Positions 9,409-19,406 of a DNA stretch of 64,000 nt are shown here, piece by piece. The stretch lies in contig NZ_AP023355.1 in assembly GCF_016865425.1 (NCBI RefSeq), positions 5,950,198 to 6,014,197 on the forward strand. Reading direction: 5' to 3'. Each line of letters begins with the position of its first letter. The first letter of the stretch is position 1. Both the position numbers and the translations under genes were made by a program. The stretch is from Actinocatenispora thailandica. GTDB taxonomy: Bacteria > Actinomycetota > Actinomycetes > Mycobacteriales > Micromonosporaceae. The notes beneath the pieces are model-generated. The model was given only the letters and a program-made list of their open reading frames with translations. It did not search any database and was not told the origin of the DNA.

Positions 9409-10740
9409 TCACTTGACGCTCACCACCGATCCGCGCATCAGTGGACCCCACAGCAGGTCGTCGATACCGCCCAGGTCGGTCACGTTGCGGCCGGTCGCCG
9501 CCGCCACCAGCGGGTTGACGACCGACTGCTCGGCGCTCGTACCCGCGTAGCCCATGTCCACGCCCGACCCGCCACCGATGCCACCCAGGCCACTCCCCGC
9601 GGTGCCCGGGTCGCCGCCGCCGCTGAGCAGGCCGCCCGGGTGCGACACGCCGTGCTGGTAACCGTCCGCGACCGTGCCACCCGGGTACGGCACCGCCGGG
9701 CTCGGCAGGCCGCGGCAGTTGGGCCCGGTGTCGGCCAGGTTCGCCGGCTCGTCGCCGGCGACGTACTTGCCGGAGTCCTTGGTGATCTCCAGGGTGATGT
9801 GCAGCCGGCCGGTGTCGAACGCGCCCTCGATGTTCTGCTGCAACCGCACCGCGCCGGCGGTCAGGCACGGATACTCCGGCGAGTACTCGGCGAGCACGTC
9901 CAGCAGCGGCCGGCTGACCTGGCCGAGCTGGATCAGCCGGCCCTCGTGCCGCTGCAGGAACGGCGTCGCCGTGTCGGCCAGCCCGGTGGTGTCGGACCAG
10001 AACGCGGCGAGCTGGCTGCGCTGCTCGGCGACCGTCGACGAGGTCACCGTCAGGTTCCGCAGGATCGCCATCAGGTCCGGCAACGCCCCGGTGTAGGTGT
10101 CCAGCACGTCGGACAGCTTGCGGATGTCGGACTGGATCGTCGGCATCTGCGCGTTCAGCGTCTTGAGGTACCTGTCCAGCGTCACGAGCGTGTCGCCGAG
10201 TTCCTCGCCGCGACCGCGGAGCGCCTCCGCCAGCGCGGTCAGCGTCGCCGAGACCTTCTCCGGCGGTACCGCCTTGAGCAGCGGCAGCGCGCGATCGAGC
10301 ACCCGCTCCAGCTCCACCGCCTGCGCCGAGCGGTCCTGGTGCACGACCGTACCGGCGGTGATCGCGTGACCGGACGGCCGAGCCGGCGCGTCCAGCGACA
10401 CGTACTTCTCGCCGAACAGCGTCTTCGGCAGCATCCTGGCCGTCACGTTCGACGGGATCCGCGGCACCGAGCCGGGATCCAGCGCCAGCCGCAGCTTCGC
10501 CCGCTGCCCGTTCGCGGAGATGTCGCGTACCTGGCCGACGACGACGCCGCGCAGCTTCACGTCGGCGTTCCGGTCCACCTGCAGCCCGGTGTGGTCGGCG
10601 ACCACCGTCACCCACACCGCCGGGGTGAACACCTTCTGGTAGGCACCGACCGCCGCGGCGAGTAGCACCGCCACCAGCAGGACGAACCCGACGCCGAGCA
10701 ACCGGCGCCGCAGCCCGTCAGACACCCTGTTCACCGACAT
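9409..10740 (-). CDS. mceA: MceA subunit of the Mce importer
   Basis: A 443-residue Mce protein and the first mce gene after the permeases. It has an N-terminal helix (LLGVGFVLLVAVLLAAAVGAY), an MCE domain (ADHTGLQVDRNADVKLRGV; FGEKYVSLDAP), a helical domain and a Gly-rich tail with a WGPLMRGS ending that A-type Mce proteins share. It begins seven bases after the yrbEB stop. In characterised systems MceA-F assemble a needle-like channel on top of YrbEA/YrbEB. Confidence 0.92.
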   Translation of the reverse strand: MSVNRVSDGLRRRLLGVGFVLLVAVLLAAAVGAYQKVFTPAVWVTVVADHTGLQVDRNADVKLRGVVVGQVRDISANGQRAKLRLALDPGSVPRIPSNVTARMLPKTLFGEKYVSLDAPARPSGHAITAGTVVHQDRSAQAVELERVLDRALPLLKAVPPEKVSATLTALAEALRGRGEELGDTLVTLDRYLKTLNAQMPTIQSDIRKLSDVLDTYTGALPDLMAILRNLTVTSSTVAEQRSQLAAFWSDTTGLADTATPFLQRHEGRLIQLGQVSRPLLDVLAEYSPEYPCLTAGAVRLQQNIEGAFDTGRLHITLEITKDSGKYVAGDEPANLADTGPNCRGLPSPAVPYPGGTVADGYQHGVSHPGGLLSGGGDPGTAGSGLGGIGGGSGVDMGYAGTSAEQSVVNPLVAAATGRNVTDLGGIDDLLWGPLMRGSVVSVK

Positions 10741-10747
10741 CCGCCAC

Positions 10748-11590
10748 TCACCCGGAGATCCGTACGGTGGTGGTGGCGCCCCAGATCGCCAGGCTGAGGA
10801 AGAAGTCGACCACGTTGATCGCCACCAGCGCGGTACGCACCGCGCGGCCCACCGCCATCCCGACGCCGGCCGGGCCGCCGGACGCGTGGTACCCGTGGTA
10901 GCAGTGGATCAGCACCACGATCACGCTGAACACCAGCACCTTGCCGAACGACCACAGCACATCCTCGGGCGGTAGGAACAGGTGGAAGTAGTAGTCGTAG
11001 GTGCCGGACGACTGCCCGAAGTAGAGCGTGACCATCTCGCGGGTCGCCAGGTAGCTCGCCAGCAGGCCGATCACGTACAGCGGGATCACCGCGATCAGGC
11101 CGGCGATCATCCGGGTGGTCACGAGGAACGGCAGCGACGGCAGTCCCATCACCTCCAGCGCGTCCACCTCCTCGTTGATCCGCATCGCGCCCAGCTGCGC
11201 GGTGAACCCGCAGCCCACCGTCGCCGACAGGGCGATCCCGGCCACCAGCGGCGAGATCTCCCGGGTGTTGAAGTACGCGGAGATGAAGCCGGTGAACGCG
11301 GACGAGCCGATCTGGTTGAGCGCCTCGTACCCCTGCAGGCCGACCTCCGTCCCGGTGAAGAACGTCATCGCGACGATCACCCCGACGGTGCCGCCGATCA
11401 CCGCCAGCGCGCCGGACCCGAACGAGACCTCGGCGAGCAGCCGCAGCACCTCCCGCTTGTACCGCCGGACGGTGCGCGGGGCCCAGGCGAACGCGCGCAG
11501 GTAGAACGACATCTGGCCACCGAGGTCGTCCAGGAACCCCAGCGGCTTGCGCACGATGCCGGCCGTACGGCCCCCTCCCAGCAGCGCCAT
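10748..11590 (-). CDS. yrbEB: YrbEB, MlaE-type permease of the Mce importer
   Basis: A 280-residue integral membrane protein with five to six predicted helices and the MlaE family signature, including the EEVDALEVMG coupling motif that docks the MceG ATPase and the GGPAGVGMAVGRAV loop. It overlaps yrbEA by one base (TGATG at 11588-11592). It pairs with YrbEA to form the transmembrane domains of the ABC-type importer. Confidence 0.94.
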   Translation of the reverse strand: MALLGGGRTAGIVRKPLGFLDDLGGQMSFYLRAFAWAPRTVRRYKREVLRLLAEVSFGSGALAVIGGTVGVIVAMTFFTGTEVGLQGYEALNQIGSSAFTGFISAYFNTREISPLVAGIALSATVGCGFTAQLGAMRINEEVDALEVMGLPSLPFLVTTRMIAGLIAVIPLYVIGLLASYLATREMVTLYFGQSSGTYDYYFHLFLPPEDVLWSFGKVLVFSVIVVLIHCYHGYHASGGPAGVGMAVGRAVRTALVAINVVDFFLSLAIWGATTTVRISG

Positions 11591-12363
11591 CAGGTGCCCT
11601 TCTGCGGGACGATCTGGAAGTAGATCGAGGTCATTACGAAGTTCACCGCGAACAGCAACATGAAGCTGATGACCACGCTCTGGTTGACCGCGTCGCCGAC
11701 ACCCTTCGGCCCACCCTTCGCGGTCATCCCCTTGTAGCAGGCGATCAGCGCCGCCATCGCGCCGAACACCACCGCCTTGAACTCACCGGCGATCAGGTCC
11801 TGGATCTGCCCCAGCGCCTGGAAGCTCGCCAGGTAGGCGCCCGGCGTACCGCCCTGCAGCACCACGTTGAAGAAGTACCCGCCGGCCACGCCCACGACGC
11901 TGACCAGCCCGTTGAGCAGCAGCGCGACGATCATGCAGGCGATGATCCGGGGCACCACCAGCCGCTGCACCGGGTCGATGCCCAGCACCTCCATCGCGTC
12001 CAGCTCTTCCCGGATCTTCCGGGCGCCGAGATCGGCGCAGATCGCCGAACCGCCCGCGCCGGCGATCAGCAGCGCCGTCACGATCGGCCCCGCCTCCCGC
12101 ACCACCGCGAGCACGCTCGCCGCCCCGGTGAACGACTGGGCGCCGAGCTGGCTCGTCAGGGTGCCGAGCTGGAGCGAGATCACCGCCCCGAACGGGATCG
12201 CCACCAGCGCCGTCGGCAGGATCGACACGCTGGAGACGAACCACGCCTGCTGGATCATCTCGCGCAGCTGGAACGGCCGGCGCGGGATCGCGAGGAGGCA
12301 GTCCAGGCAGTACGCGAAGAACGAGCCGGACTGCCGCAGGGCACCGGCGACCGGATTGCTCAC
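11590..12363 (-). CDS. yrbEA: YrbEA, MlaE-type permease of the Mce importer
   Basis: A 257-residue MlaE-family permease. It has the EELDAMEVLGIDP coupling motif, the ERG-like GAGGSAICADLGARKI segment and the GGPKGVGDAVNQSVV loop. It starts 33 bases downstream of mceG and overlaps yrbEB by one base. Partner of YrbEB in the Mce transporter core. Confidence 0.94.
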   Translation of the reverse strand: MSNPVAGALRQSGSFFAYCLDCLLAIPRRPFQLREMIQQAWFVSSVSILPTALVAIPFGAVISLQLGTLTSQLGAQSFTGAASVLAVVREAGPIVTALLIAGAGGSAICADLGARKIREELDAMEVLGIDPVQRLVVPRIIACMIVALLLNGLVSVVGVAGGYFFNVVLQGGTPGAYLASFQALGQIQDLIAGEFKAVVFGAMAALIACYKGMTAKGGPKGVGDAVNQSVVISFMLLFAVNFVMTSIYFQIVPQKGT

Positions 12364-12396
12364 CGTTCACCCCCGGCCCCGATTCGGGCACGCCGC

Positions 12397-13446
12397 TCAG
12401 ACACCGCCGTCCCTCCGCTCGATGGCGACGGTGTCGGCGTGCGGGTCGGCGGGGCGGGGCCCCGCCCAGTCGCTCACCGTCGGCTGCCCCGGCACCACCG
12501 GCTGGCCCGGCGCCGGCACGAACGAGCCGGCCGGTGGGGTCACCCCGTTCGCCCGGCACCACTCGCCCGGGGCGCGCTCCGCGGGGCGAGGCAGCCCGTC
12601 GGTCGGCTGCATCTGCAGCGGGATCGGCGGCAGCATCGGCAGTTCGATGCCGGCCGCGGCCTCCGCCTCCAGCTCGCTCGCGTCCTTCTCCTCGGCCATC
12701 CCGATCGGGCCGTGCCGCTGCGCGTTCAGGAACTGCCGGACCACCGGTTCCTCGCTGGACAGCAGCATCTCCCGGGGCCCGAACATGGCCAGGTGCCGCC
12801 GGTAGATCAGGCCGATGTTGTCCGGCACCGTGCGCGCCGTGTTGATGTCGTGCGTGACGATCAGGAACGTCGCGCCGGTCTGCTGGTTGAGATCGACGAT
12901 CAGGTGGTTGAGCAGCGTGGTGCGCACCGGATCGAGGCCCGAGTCGGGCTCGTCGAACAGGATGATCTCCGGCTCCAGCACCAGCGCCCGGGCCAGCCCG
13001 GCCCGCTTGCGCATCCCGCCGGAGATCTCGCCCGGCAGCTTCCCCTCGTCACCGGCCAGCCCGACCAGGTCGAGCTTCTCCATCACGATGTCGCGGACCG
13101 CCGACTCCGACTTGCGGGTGTGCTCGCGCAGCGGGAACGCCACGTTGTCGTACAGGTTCATCGAGCCGAACAGCGCGCCGTCCTGGAACAGCACCCCGAA
13201 CAGCTTGCGCACCTCGTACAGGTCGCGCTCGGACAGTTCGGGCAGGTCCCGGCCCTCGATCCAGATGTGCCCGCGGTCCGGCCGCAGCAGCCCGACCAGC
13301 GTCTTCAGGAACACCGACTTGCCGGTACCGGAGGGGCCGAGCAGCACGGAGATCTCGCCCTCGGGCAGCGTGAAGCTGACGTCCGCCCAGATGTTCTGCC
13401 GACCGAAGGACTTCGTCAGCCCGTCGATCTGCACCTCGACGCCCAC
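12397..13446 (-). CDS. mceG: MceG/Mkl-type ABC ATPase of the Mce importer
   Basis: A 349-residue ABC ATPase powering Mce import. It has Walker A GPSGTGKS (residues ~38-45), signature ISGGMRKRAGLARAL, Walker B IILFDEPDSGLDP and the switch His in VTHD. Residues after ~255 form a Pro-rich extension with an acidic EKDASELEAE stretch; MceG/Mkl proteins are known to have a C-terminal extension. First gene of the operon. Its position between rplL and rpoB mirrors mkl of Mycobacterium tuberculosis, but here the whole mce cluster follows it. The ~395 bases upstream (13447-13840) hold its promoter region; nothing else is evident there. Confidence 0.94.
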   Translation of the reverse strand: MGVEVQIDGLTKSFGRQNIWADVSFTLPEGEISVLLGPSGTGKSVFLKTLVGLLRPDRGHIWIEGRDLPELSERDLYEVRKLFGVLFQDGALFGSMNLYDNVAFPLREHTRKSESAVRDIVMEKLDLVGLAGDEGKLPGEISGGMRKRAGLARALVLEPEIILFDEPDSGLDPVRTTLLNHLIVDLNQQTGATFLIVTHDINTARTVPDNIGLIYRRHLAMFGPREMLLSSEEPVVRQFLNAQRHGPIGMAEEKDASELEAEAAAGIELPMLPPIPLQMQPTDGLPRPAERAPGEWCRANGVTPPAGSFVPAPGQPVVPGQPTVSDWAGPRPADPHADTVAIERRDGGV

Positions 13447-13840
13447 GCGTACTTCCTTCCCGACGTGGTCACCGCTGCGGCCGTGGCACGGCCGGCGCAG
13501 CCTCGATATGGCCCGGTCTCGGCGATCCGCCGGTACCGGAGAGGCCGCGGAGCCGGTAGTGACGCGAACAAGTTAACTTCCGAGTAACGTCTAAGTCGAG
13601 CCGTACGTCATGATTCTCTCGACGTAGCGCACCAGTCGCGATCTTTCGTAGCTCTCCGTAGCTTCCGGACAGATCGAGCGTGACCGCGGTGCCCGGCTTG
13701 CCCTACAACGTTACGTGACCTGGGCCACCGTCACCCATTCCCCCGGCACTCCCCGGCGCCCGGCCCACTCGCCCGGCGCTTTCCCGGCGCCCGACCCACT
13801 CGCCCGGCCGACTCCGTCCGGCCCGCTCCGTCCGGACAGC

Positions 13841-13875
13841 AAAAGGCGGCCGCCCCCGGTGGGGACGGCCGCCTT
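13841..13875 (-). terminator. Rho-independent terminator after rplL
   Basis: A 10-bp perfect stem (complement arms 13843-13852 and 13866-13875, AAGGCGGCCG type) with a 13-base loop is followed on the minus strand by TTTT. It lies 45 bases beyond the rplL stop, so it closes the rplJ-rplL unit and separates it from the mce operon. Confidence 0.8.
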
Positions 13876-13920
13876 CGTGCTCGCGGCCGGCTGGCCGCAG
13901 CGGAACCGCGGTGCGGACCC

Positions 13921-14304
13921 TTACTTCAGGGTCACCTTGCCGCCGGCAGCCTCGAGCTGCTCCTTGGCCTTCTCCGCGGCCTCCTTGGTGACCTTCTCCA
14001 GGATCGCCTTCGGCGCGCCCTCGACCACGTCCTTGGCCTCCTTCAGGCCCAGGCTGGTCAGCGCGCGCACCTCCTTGATGACCTGGATCTTCTTGTCGCC
14101 GGCCGAGTCGAGGATGACGTCGAACTCGTCCTGCTCGACGGCGGCCTCGACCGGAGCGGCGCCGCCGCCCACGGCCGCGACGGCGACCGGAGCAGCCGCG
14201 GTGACCTCGAAGGTCTCCTCGAACTGCTTCACGAACTCGGACAGCTCGATCAGCGTCATCTCCTTGAACGCGTCGAGCAGCTCTTCGGTGCTGAGCTTCG
14301 CCAT
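13921..14304 (-). CDS. rplL: Ribosomal protein L7/L12
   Basis: A 127-residue L7/L12 stalk protein. It has an N-terminal dimerisation domain ([19 protein letters not shown]), an Ala/Val-rich hinge and a C-terminal factor-binding domain ([29 protein letters not shown]) ending GGKVTLK. I start at the ATG 14302-14304, with GGAAAGGAATC upstream, giving the usual family length. It follows rplJ by 193 bases. Confidence 0.98.
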   Translation of the reverse strand: MAKLSTEELLDAFKEMTLIELSEFVKQFEETFEVTAAAPVAVAAVGGGAAPVEAAVEQDEFDVILDSAGDKKIQVIKEVRALTSLGLKEAKDVVEGAPKAILEKVTKEAAEKAKEQLEAAGGKVTLK

Positions 14305-14497
14305 GATGGCGGATTCCTTTCCTACTCCACGACCGTGTCGCGGTATGTCTGTCGTCGCGAACCACTCGCGGCGGATTCCCACTGCCGCAACCGGATCGCG
14401 GCGAGTTCTTCGAACATGGCGACGGCCGGTGCGACCGTCAGGCGGCGACGCCGCCGTTCCTGCGGAACCGCATCACGCAGCGCGATGCGTTCCGAGG

Positions 14498-15049
14498 TCA
14501 GGCAGCTTCGTCGGACTGCTTGTCGGCAAGGGCCTGAGCGAGCCGCGCCGTCTTCGACAGCGGGGCCTGGAACAGGCTCGCGGCCTTGGACATGCTGCCC
14601 TTCATGGCACCAGCCAGCTTGGCGAGGAGCACCTCGCGGGACTCCAGGTCGGCCAGCTTGTTGACGTCGTCCGCGGTGAGGGCCTTGCCCTCGAAGACGC
14701 CGCCCTTGATGACCAGCGCGGGGTTGTCCTTCGCGAAGTTGCGCAGCCCCTTGGCCGCGTCGACCACGTCGCCGTTGACGAACGTGACCGCCGTCGGGCC
14801 GACGAACAGCGCGTCGAGGCCCTCGACGCCGGCCTCGTTCGCCGCGATCTTCACCAGCGTGTTCTTCGCGACGCGGTAGTGCGCGTCCTCACCCAGGGCG
14901 CGCCGCAGGTCGGTGATCTGCGAAACGCTCAGCCCGCGGTACTCGGTGATCACGGTCGCCGAGGCGGCGCGGAACCGGTCCACGATCTCGGTGACCGCAG
15001 CGGCCTTGTCCTCGCGTACTGGCTTGGTCCGGCCATGTGTGTCCGCCAT
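14498..15049 (-). CDS. rplJ: Ribosomal protein L10
   Basis: A 183-residue L10, the stalk base that binds L7/L12 dimers. The core starts [28 protein letters not shown] and includes the [12 protein letters not shown] region; the C-terminal helix that carries L7/L12 ends [12 protein letters not shown]. The start ATG at 15047-15049 has a strong AGGAGGG ribosome-binding site. Confidence 0.97.
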   Translation of the reverse strand: MADTHGRTKPVREDKAAAVTEIVDRFRAASATVITEYRGLSVSQITDLRRALGEDAHYRVAKNTLVKIAANEAGVEGLDALFVGPTAVTFVNGDVVDAAKGLRNFAKDNPALVIKGGVFEGKALTADDVNKLADLESREVLLAKLAGAMKGSMSKAASLFQAPLSKTARLAQALADKQSDEAA

Positions 15050-15340
15050 GTCCCTCCTCTCATGCATGCTCGGGCCGGTCTCGTCGAAGGCCCGGCAGAC
15101 ACGAGAAACGCCCCGGCGCAGGGCGCACGGGGCGAGGAACCGACTCGGTGTCCGTGACTCCGGCTCCGGGCGGCGCCACGTGGCGCGTGCCGCCCACCGG
15201 ATCGGATCACCGGCACCGTCGTCATCCGGGAGCCTGGATGACCTGCGGTGTGGATCGCGACCGTCTTCCCTGCGCGGGCCGTCCGCGGTGAGCGGAGCCT
15301 TCGACCGCGCTCTCGGCGCGGTGACCAGCGGTCTTCGGTA
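15050..15340 (-). ncRNA. Probable L10 leader / attenuator region upstream of rplJ
   Basis: The ~290 bases before rplJ contain several GC-rich hairpins. One is CGCCCC paired with GGGGCG (complement arms 15109-15114 and 15129-15134), followed on the minus strand by TTTCTC, an attenuator-like arrangement. Ribosomal L10 leaders that bind the L10-L7/L12 complex are common here in bacteria. I infer the assignment from position and structure, and could not fold it. The rest of the rplA-rplJ gap (15341-15502) shows no gene. Confidence 0.45.
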
Positions 15341-15502
15341 AAGCCTGTTCAGCCTACTCGATCCCGGGCAGCGCCGGCCAACCGGAGTAGGCGACGCCAC
15401 ACCACAACGAGCAGCGCCGGACGGCCCGCGCGGCCACCGGCCGGATACGCCGGCGGGGCGCGCCGATCGCTCGGCACGCCCCGCCCACGAGTACCGCCCG
15501 GA

Positions 15503-16222
15503 TCAGGCGTCCACCTCGTCCTCGGTGAGGTTACGGGTCCGGTTGGTGTCCACCGGGATGCCCGGCCCCATCGTGGTGGAGACGGTGATCTTCTTGAGGT
15601 ACTTGCCCTTGGCCGACGCCGGCTTCGCCCGCAACACCTCGTCCAGCGCGGCCGCGTAGTTCTCCACCAGCTGACGCTGGTCGAAGCTGGCCTTGCCGAT
15701 GATCAGGTGCAGGTTCGAGTGCTTGTCGACCCGGAAAGCGATCTTGCCGCCCTTGATGTCCGCCACCGCCTTCGTCACGTCCATGGTGACGGTGCCGGTC
15801 TTCGGGTTCGGCATCAGACCGCGCGGGCCCAGGATCCGCGCGATCCGGCCGACCTTGGCCATCTGGTCGGGCGTCGCGATCGCCGCGTCGAAGTCGAGCC
15901 AGCCGCCCTGGATGCGGGCGATCAGCTCGTCCGAGCCGACCTCGTCGGCGCCGGCGGCGATGGCCTCGGTGGCCTTGTCGCCGGTGGCGAAGACGATCAC
16001 ACGGGCGGTCTTGCCGGTACCGTGCGGCAGGTTGACGGTGCCGCGCACCATCTGGTCGGCCTTACGCGGGTCGACGCCGAGTCGCATCGCGACCTCGACG
16101 GTGGCGTCGAACTTGGTCTTCGACGTGTCCTTCGCAAGCTGCATCGCGTCGAGCGGGCTGTACAGGTTGTCGCCGTCGACCGTGTCGGATGCCTTGCGGT
16201 ACTGCTTGCCGTGCTGCGCCAT
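15503..16222 (-). CDS. rplA: Ribosomal protein L1
   Basis: A 239-residue L1. It has the conserved core [21 protein letters not shown], the [14 protein letters not shown] segment and the domain-II signature [18 protein letters not shown]1 binds 23S rRNA at the L1 stalk and often represses its own operon. The ATG at 16220-16222 is preceded by GGAGGAAAC. It follows rplK by 80 bases. Confidence 0.98.
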   Translation of the reverse strand: MAQHGKQYRKASDTVDGDNLYSPLDAMQLAKDTSKTKFDATVEVAMRLGVDPRKADQMVRGTVNLPHGTGKTARVIVFATGDKATEAIAAGADEVGSDELIARIQGGWLDFDAAIATPDQMAKVGRIARILGPRGLMPNPKTGTVTMDVTKAVADIKGGKIAFRVDKHSNLHLIIGKASFDQRQLVENYAAALDEVLRAKPASAKGKYLKKITVSTTMGPGIPVDTNRTRNLTEDEVDA

Positions 16223-16302
16223 GGTGCGTTTCCTCCACGAGTGGTGTGGTGCGTGGTGCGGGGCAGCGCCTGCCCCTCCCACGGTCGTGCTGGGGTGGGC
16301 TC

Positions 16303-16734
16303 TCAGTCCTGGACCGTGATGCCCATCGAACGGGCGGTGCCGGCGATGATCTTCGACGCCTGGTCGAGGTCGTTCGCGTTCAGGTCGGCCATCTTGCGCT
16401 CCGCGATCTCACGGACCTGGGCCTGGCTGACCGTACCGACCTTGTCCTTGTGCGGCTCACCGGAGCCCTTGGCCACCCCGGCCGCCTTCAGCAGCAGCTT
16501 GGCCGCCGGCGGGGTCTTCAGCACGAACGTGAACGAACGGTCCTCGTACACGCTGATCTCGGCCGGGACGATCTCGCCCCGCTGCGACTCGGTCTGCGCG
16601 TTGTACGCCTTGCAGAACTCCATGATGTTCACGCCGTGCTGACCGAGCGCCGGACCGACCGGCGGAGCCGGCGTCGCCTGGCCACCGGGCAGTTCGAGCT
16701 TGAACGTGGTGACGAGCTTCTTCTTGGGAGGCAT
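16303..16734 (-). CDS. rplK: Ribosomal protein L11
   Basis: A 143-residue L11, the standard length. The N-terminal domain has the [27 protein letters not shown] stretch with the thiostrepton-region prolines, and the C-terminal rRNA-binding domain ends [14 protein letters not shown]. The start at 16734 is preceded by a GGAGAAAG-type site. It is downstream of nusG by 215 bases. Confidence 0.98.
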   Translation of the reverse strand: MPPKKKLVTTFKLELPGGQATPAPPVGPALGQHGVNIMEFCKAYNAQTESQRGEIVPAEISVYEDRSFTFVLKTPPAAKLLLKAAGVAKGSGEPHKDKVGTVSQAQVREIAERKMADLNANDLDQASKIIAGTARSMGITVQD

Positions 16735-16949
16735 GACCCTGGGCTTTCTCCTACGCGCCCCGCACCGGCTGCCGGCCGGCCCGGGACTGGGCCGCCTCGG
16801 CCACGGACGTGTCCTCGGCGGCGCTGGTTTGTTTTCCACACACCGGCACCCGGGCCTGCCCCGGGCGCCGGACGTTTTCGGTTGTGTCACGAGGCCGCGC
16901 GGCCCGGGACCGGTGGGCCGCAGCCGCACCGCCCGATTCCACACCACCG

Positions 16950-17915
16950 CTAGATCTTCGAGACCTGGTTGAAGTTGAGCTCCACCGGGGTCTCCCGGCC
17001 GAAGATCGACACCAGCACCTTGAGCTTCTGCTGGTCGGCGTTGATCTCCGAGATGCTGGCCGGCAGCGAGGCGAACGCGCCGTCGATGACCGTGACCGAG
17101 TCGCCGACCTCGAAGTCGACCTTGATCTCGGGCTTGGCGCCGGCACCCGCCGCGGCCTCGGCCTTCTCCTCCTTGACCCCCGGCGCCAGCCACTTGATCA
17201 CCTCGTCGAGGGTGAGCGGCGACGGGTTGTCCGCACGGTCGGTGGCGCCGACGAAGCCGGTGACACCCGGCGTGTTCCGGACGCAGGAGTACGACTCCGG
17301 GATCAGGTCCATCCGAACCAGGATGTAGCCGGGGAAGACCTTGCTCTGGACGTTCTGCCGCTTGCCGTTCTTGACCTCGACCTCTTCCCGGGTCGGCACC
17401 TCGACCTGGAAGATGTACTCCTCCATGTCCAGGCTCTGGATCCGGCTCTCCAGGTTGGTCTTGACCTTGTTCTCGTACCCGGCGTAGGAGTGCACGACGT
17501 ACCAGTAGCCGGGTGCGTGCCGCAGCGCCTGGCGCAGCTCGGTCACCGGATCGACCTCGGCGGCCTCTTCGTCGGCGGAGTCGGCCAGCTCGGCGTCGAC
17601 CTGCGGCTCGGTGTCCGCTGCCGCCGCACCGGCCTGCTCGGCGTCGGCCCGCTCGGCGTCGGCCGGTTCGGTGTCCGCCGGCTGCTCGGCGCCGGCCTGC
17701 TCGGCGTCGGCCTGCTCGGCGTCGGCCGGCTGGGCGCTGGCCGCGTCGGCCGCGGTCGGCTCGCCCGTCGGCTCGACGGCGGTGGCCACGGCGCCGGTAC
17801 CGGCCTGCTCGGCGGCGCCGTCCCCGGCCGCGCCACCGGTCGTGGCGGCAGCCTCAGCCGCCGGCGAGGACTCCTGCTCGTCGGTCGGCCGGCCGGTCTC
17901 GTCGAACTCAGACAC
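16950..17915 (-). CDS. nusG: Transcription elongation/termination factor NusG with long acidic N-terminal extension
   Basis: A 321-residue NusG. The NGN domain begins near residue 145 ([19 protein letters not shown]) and carries FPGYILVRM and the [11 protein letters not shown] loop; the C-terminal KOW domain has the [19 protein letters not shown] motif. The first ~135 residues are Ala/Glu/Asp-rich with an imperfect tandem ADAEQA-type repeat; long acidic N-termini are known in actinobacterial NusG. NusG couples RNA polymerase to Rho or the ribosome. It lies between secE and rplK, the normal order. Confidence 0.96.
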   Translation of the reverse strand: MSEFDETGRPTDEQESSPAAEAAATTGGAAGDGAAEQAGTGAVATAVEPTGEPTAADAASAQPADAEQADAEQAGAEQPADTEPADAERADAEQAGAAAADTEPQVDAELADSADEEAAEVDPVTELRQALRHAPGYWYVVHSYAGYENKVKTNLESRIQSLDMEEYIFQVEVPTREEVEVKNGKRQNVQSKVFPGYILVRMDLIPESYSCVRNTPGVTGFVGATDRADNPSPLTLDEVIKWLAPGVKEEKAEAAAGAGAKPEIKVDFEVGDSVTVIDGAFASLPASISEINADQQKLKVLVSIFGRETPVELNFNQVSKI

Positions 17916-18006
17916 GCTTGCTCACTTCCAATGTGGATCACGGGCCGGCCCGCGTTGCCGGCCAACCCGAGATGCGAACGCGGTGCTCAGGCTCCGCGGG
18001 CTTCGT

Positions 18007-18543
18007 CTACTGGTTATTCTTACCGCCGCCGAAGACCCACAGCGCCGCCTTGGAGAACCCAAGGTCGAGCAGCCCCACGATCGTCAGGATCACCGCCACG
18101 AAGATGATCACCACGACCGCGTAGGTGACCAGTTCCTTGCGGGTTGGCCAGATCACCTTACGTAGCTCGGCGACGACCTCACGAACGAACCGGGTGAGCC
18201 GCCCCAGACCACGCGGCCGTCCGTCGGTCTTGTCCTTCTTCGACTTGTCGTTCTTCTTGTCACCGGGCTTGCCGGCAGCCTTGGAACTCTTGCTGCGCAC
18301 CGCGGTGGCGCCGGAACTCTTGTCGTCCCGCTTGCCGCCCGCGTTCTTCGCCCGGGTGGATCGCTTGGCGCCGGAGCCCGTCGTGCCCTCGTCGCTCGCG
18401 GAACCCTCGTCGTCGGAGTCCGACTCGTCCGCGATGTCGTCCTCGAGGGTCTCCTCGGCGGCGGCCTCATCGAGGCTGTCGCGGACCTCGTCGTCGGCGG
18501 ATCCGCCGTCGGCGTCGCCCCCGCGTCGCTTCCTCTCGGCCAC
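18007..18543 (-). CDS. secE: Preprotein translocase subunit SecE
   Basis: A 178-residue SecE. The conserved part is C-terminal: amphipathic RFVREVVAELRKVIWPTRKEL followed by one membrane helix (VVVIIFVAVILTIVGLLDLG). The first ~110 residues are charged low complexity (Asp/Glu/Ser, then Lys/Ser/Gly). SecE clamps SecY in the Sec translocon. The GTG start at 18541-18543 has GAGAGGG upstream. Confidence 0.95.
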   Translation of the reverse strand: MAERKRRGGDADGGSADDEVRDSLDEAAAEETLEDDIADESDSDDEGSASDEGTTGSGAKRSTRAKNAGGKRDDKSSGATAVRSKSSKAAGKPGDKKNDKSKKDKTDGRPRGLGRLTRFVREVVAELRKVIWPTRKELVTYAVVVIIFVAVILTIVGLLDLGFSKAALWVFGGGKNNQ

Positions 18544-18734
18544 TTCAGCCCTCTCAGGTCCCTATGCCAACACGATCCCAGCCACGTCCTGGGCCATTCG
18601 ATCCTGGCCTATTTCGTGCTCCCGAGCCAACCCCGTGATGGGATCCGCGCCGGATTGTCGGGACAGCGCGACGGCGAACCAACGTGCTGCCACGCCTGCC
18701 CGCCCGACCGGAAACGGCCGGGACGTACTCGGCG

Positions 18735-18807
18735 CAGGGGCGACAGGATTCGAACCTGCAACCTGCGGTTTTGGAGACCGCTGCGCTGCCAATTGCGCCA
18801 CGCCCCT
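18735..18807 (-). tRNA. trpT: tRNA-Trp (CCA)
   Basis: A 73-nt cloverleaf with acceptor AGGGGCG/CGCCCCT, discriminator G, T-loop GGTTCGAATCC and anticodon CCA in the loop of the GCGGT/ACCGC stem. CCA is not encoded. It stands just upstream of secE, as in many actinobacteria. Confidence 0.97.
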
Positions 18808-18986
18808 TCGTGACCCGACGCTGTCGCGGCACGTCACGGAGCGAGGGTGTTGGCACGATCGGCGACACGCACCGCAAAGCACCGGCACCCCCGGCGGACC
18901 AGTGTACGGGTTGCCACCCCAATCTCCCAACCGGCACCCCACCGGGGCGTCGTGGCGGTGTTCTCGCCTCGTTCCTACCGCCGTGG

Positions 18987-19406
18987 TCAGGCCAGCCGGG
19001 CGGTCGCCCGCGCCTGCCCGAGCACCTTGACGCCGGCGCTCGAGACGGTCAGCTCGATGACCACCTGCCGCTCGTCCAGGGCGCGCTTGACCACACCGGA
19101 CACCTGCACCTCGGTACCGTCGTCGGTGTCCGGCACCACCACCGGGCGGCTGAACCGCACCCCGAAGTCGACCAGTGCGCCGGGGTCGCCCAGCCAGTCG
19201 GTGACCGCCCGGCCGGCCAGCCCCATGGTGTACATGCCGTGCGCGATCACGTCCGGCAAGCCGACCGCGGTGGCCCGGCGCTCGTTCCAGTGGATCACGT
19301 TGAAGTCCCCGGACGCGCCCGCGTACCGCACCAGATCGGTACGAGTCACCCGGAACGTACGGGTCGGCAACTCGGTACCGACCGGAGCCTCGTCGAACGC
19401 GATCAT
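18987..19406 (-). CDS. hadB: MaoC-like (R)-specific dehydratase subunit, HadB type
   Basis: A 139-residue single hot-dog protein. It has the hydratase-2 motif region YAGASGDFNVIHWNERRATAVGLPDVIAHGM, with the catalytic Asp and His (DFNVIH) and the following Gly. In mycobacteria HadB pairs with HadA or HadC to dehydrate 3-hydroxyacyl-ACP in FAS-II. Its start overlaps the upstream partner's stop by four bases (19403-19406), so the two are probably made as a heterodimer. Location beside trpT and rpmG is syntenic with mycobacterial hadABC; whether this organism elongates long acyl chains with it is inference. Confidence 0.85.
   Translation of the reverse strand: MIAFDEAPVGTELPTRTFRVTRTDLVRYAGASGDFNVIHWNERRATAVGLPDVIAHGMYTMGLAGRAVTDWLGDPGALVDFGVRFSRPVVVPDTDDGTEVQVSGVVKRALDERQVVIELTVSSAGVKVLGQARATARLA

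Noticed and set aside
13560-13600. KstR- or TetR-type operator before the mce operon
   Set aside because: An AACNNGTT core and an imperfect GTT(A)ACT/AGTAAC repeat are present, but flanking positions do not fit the KstR consensus and the arms differ by an inserted base.
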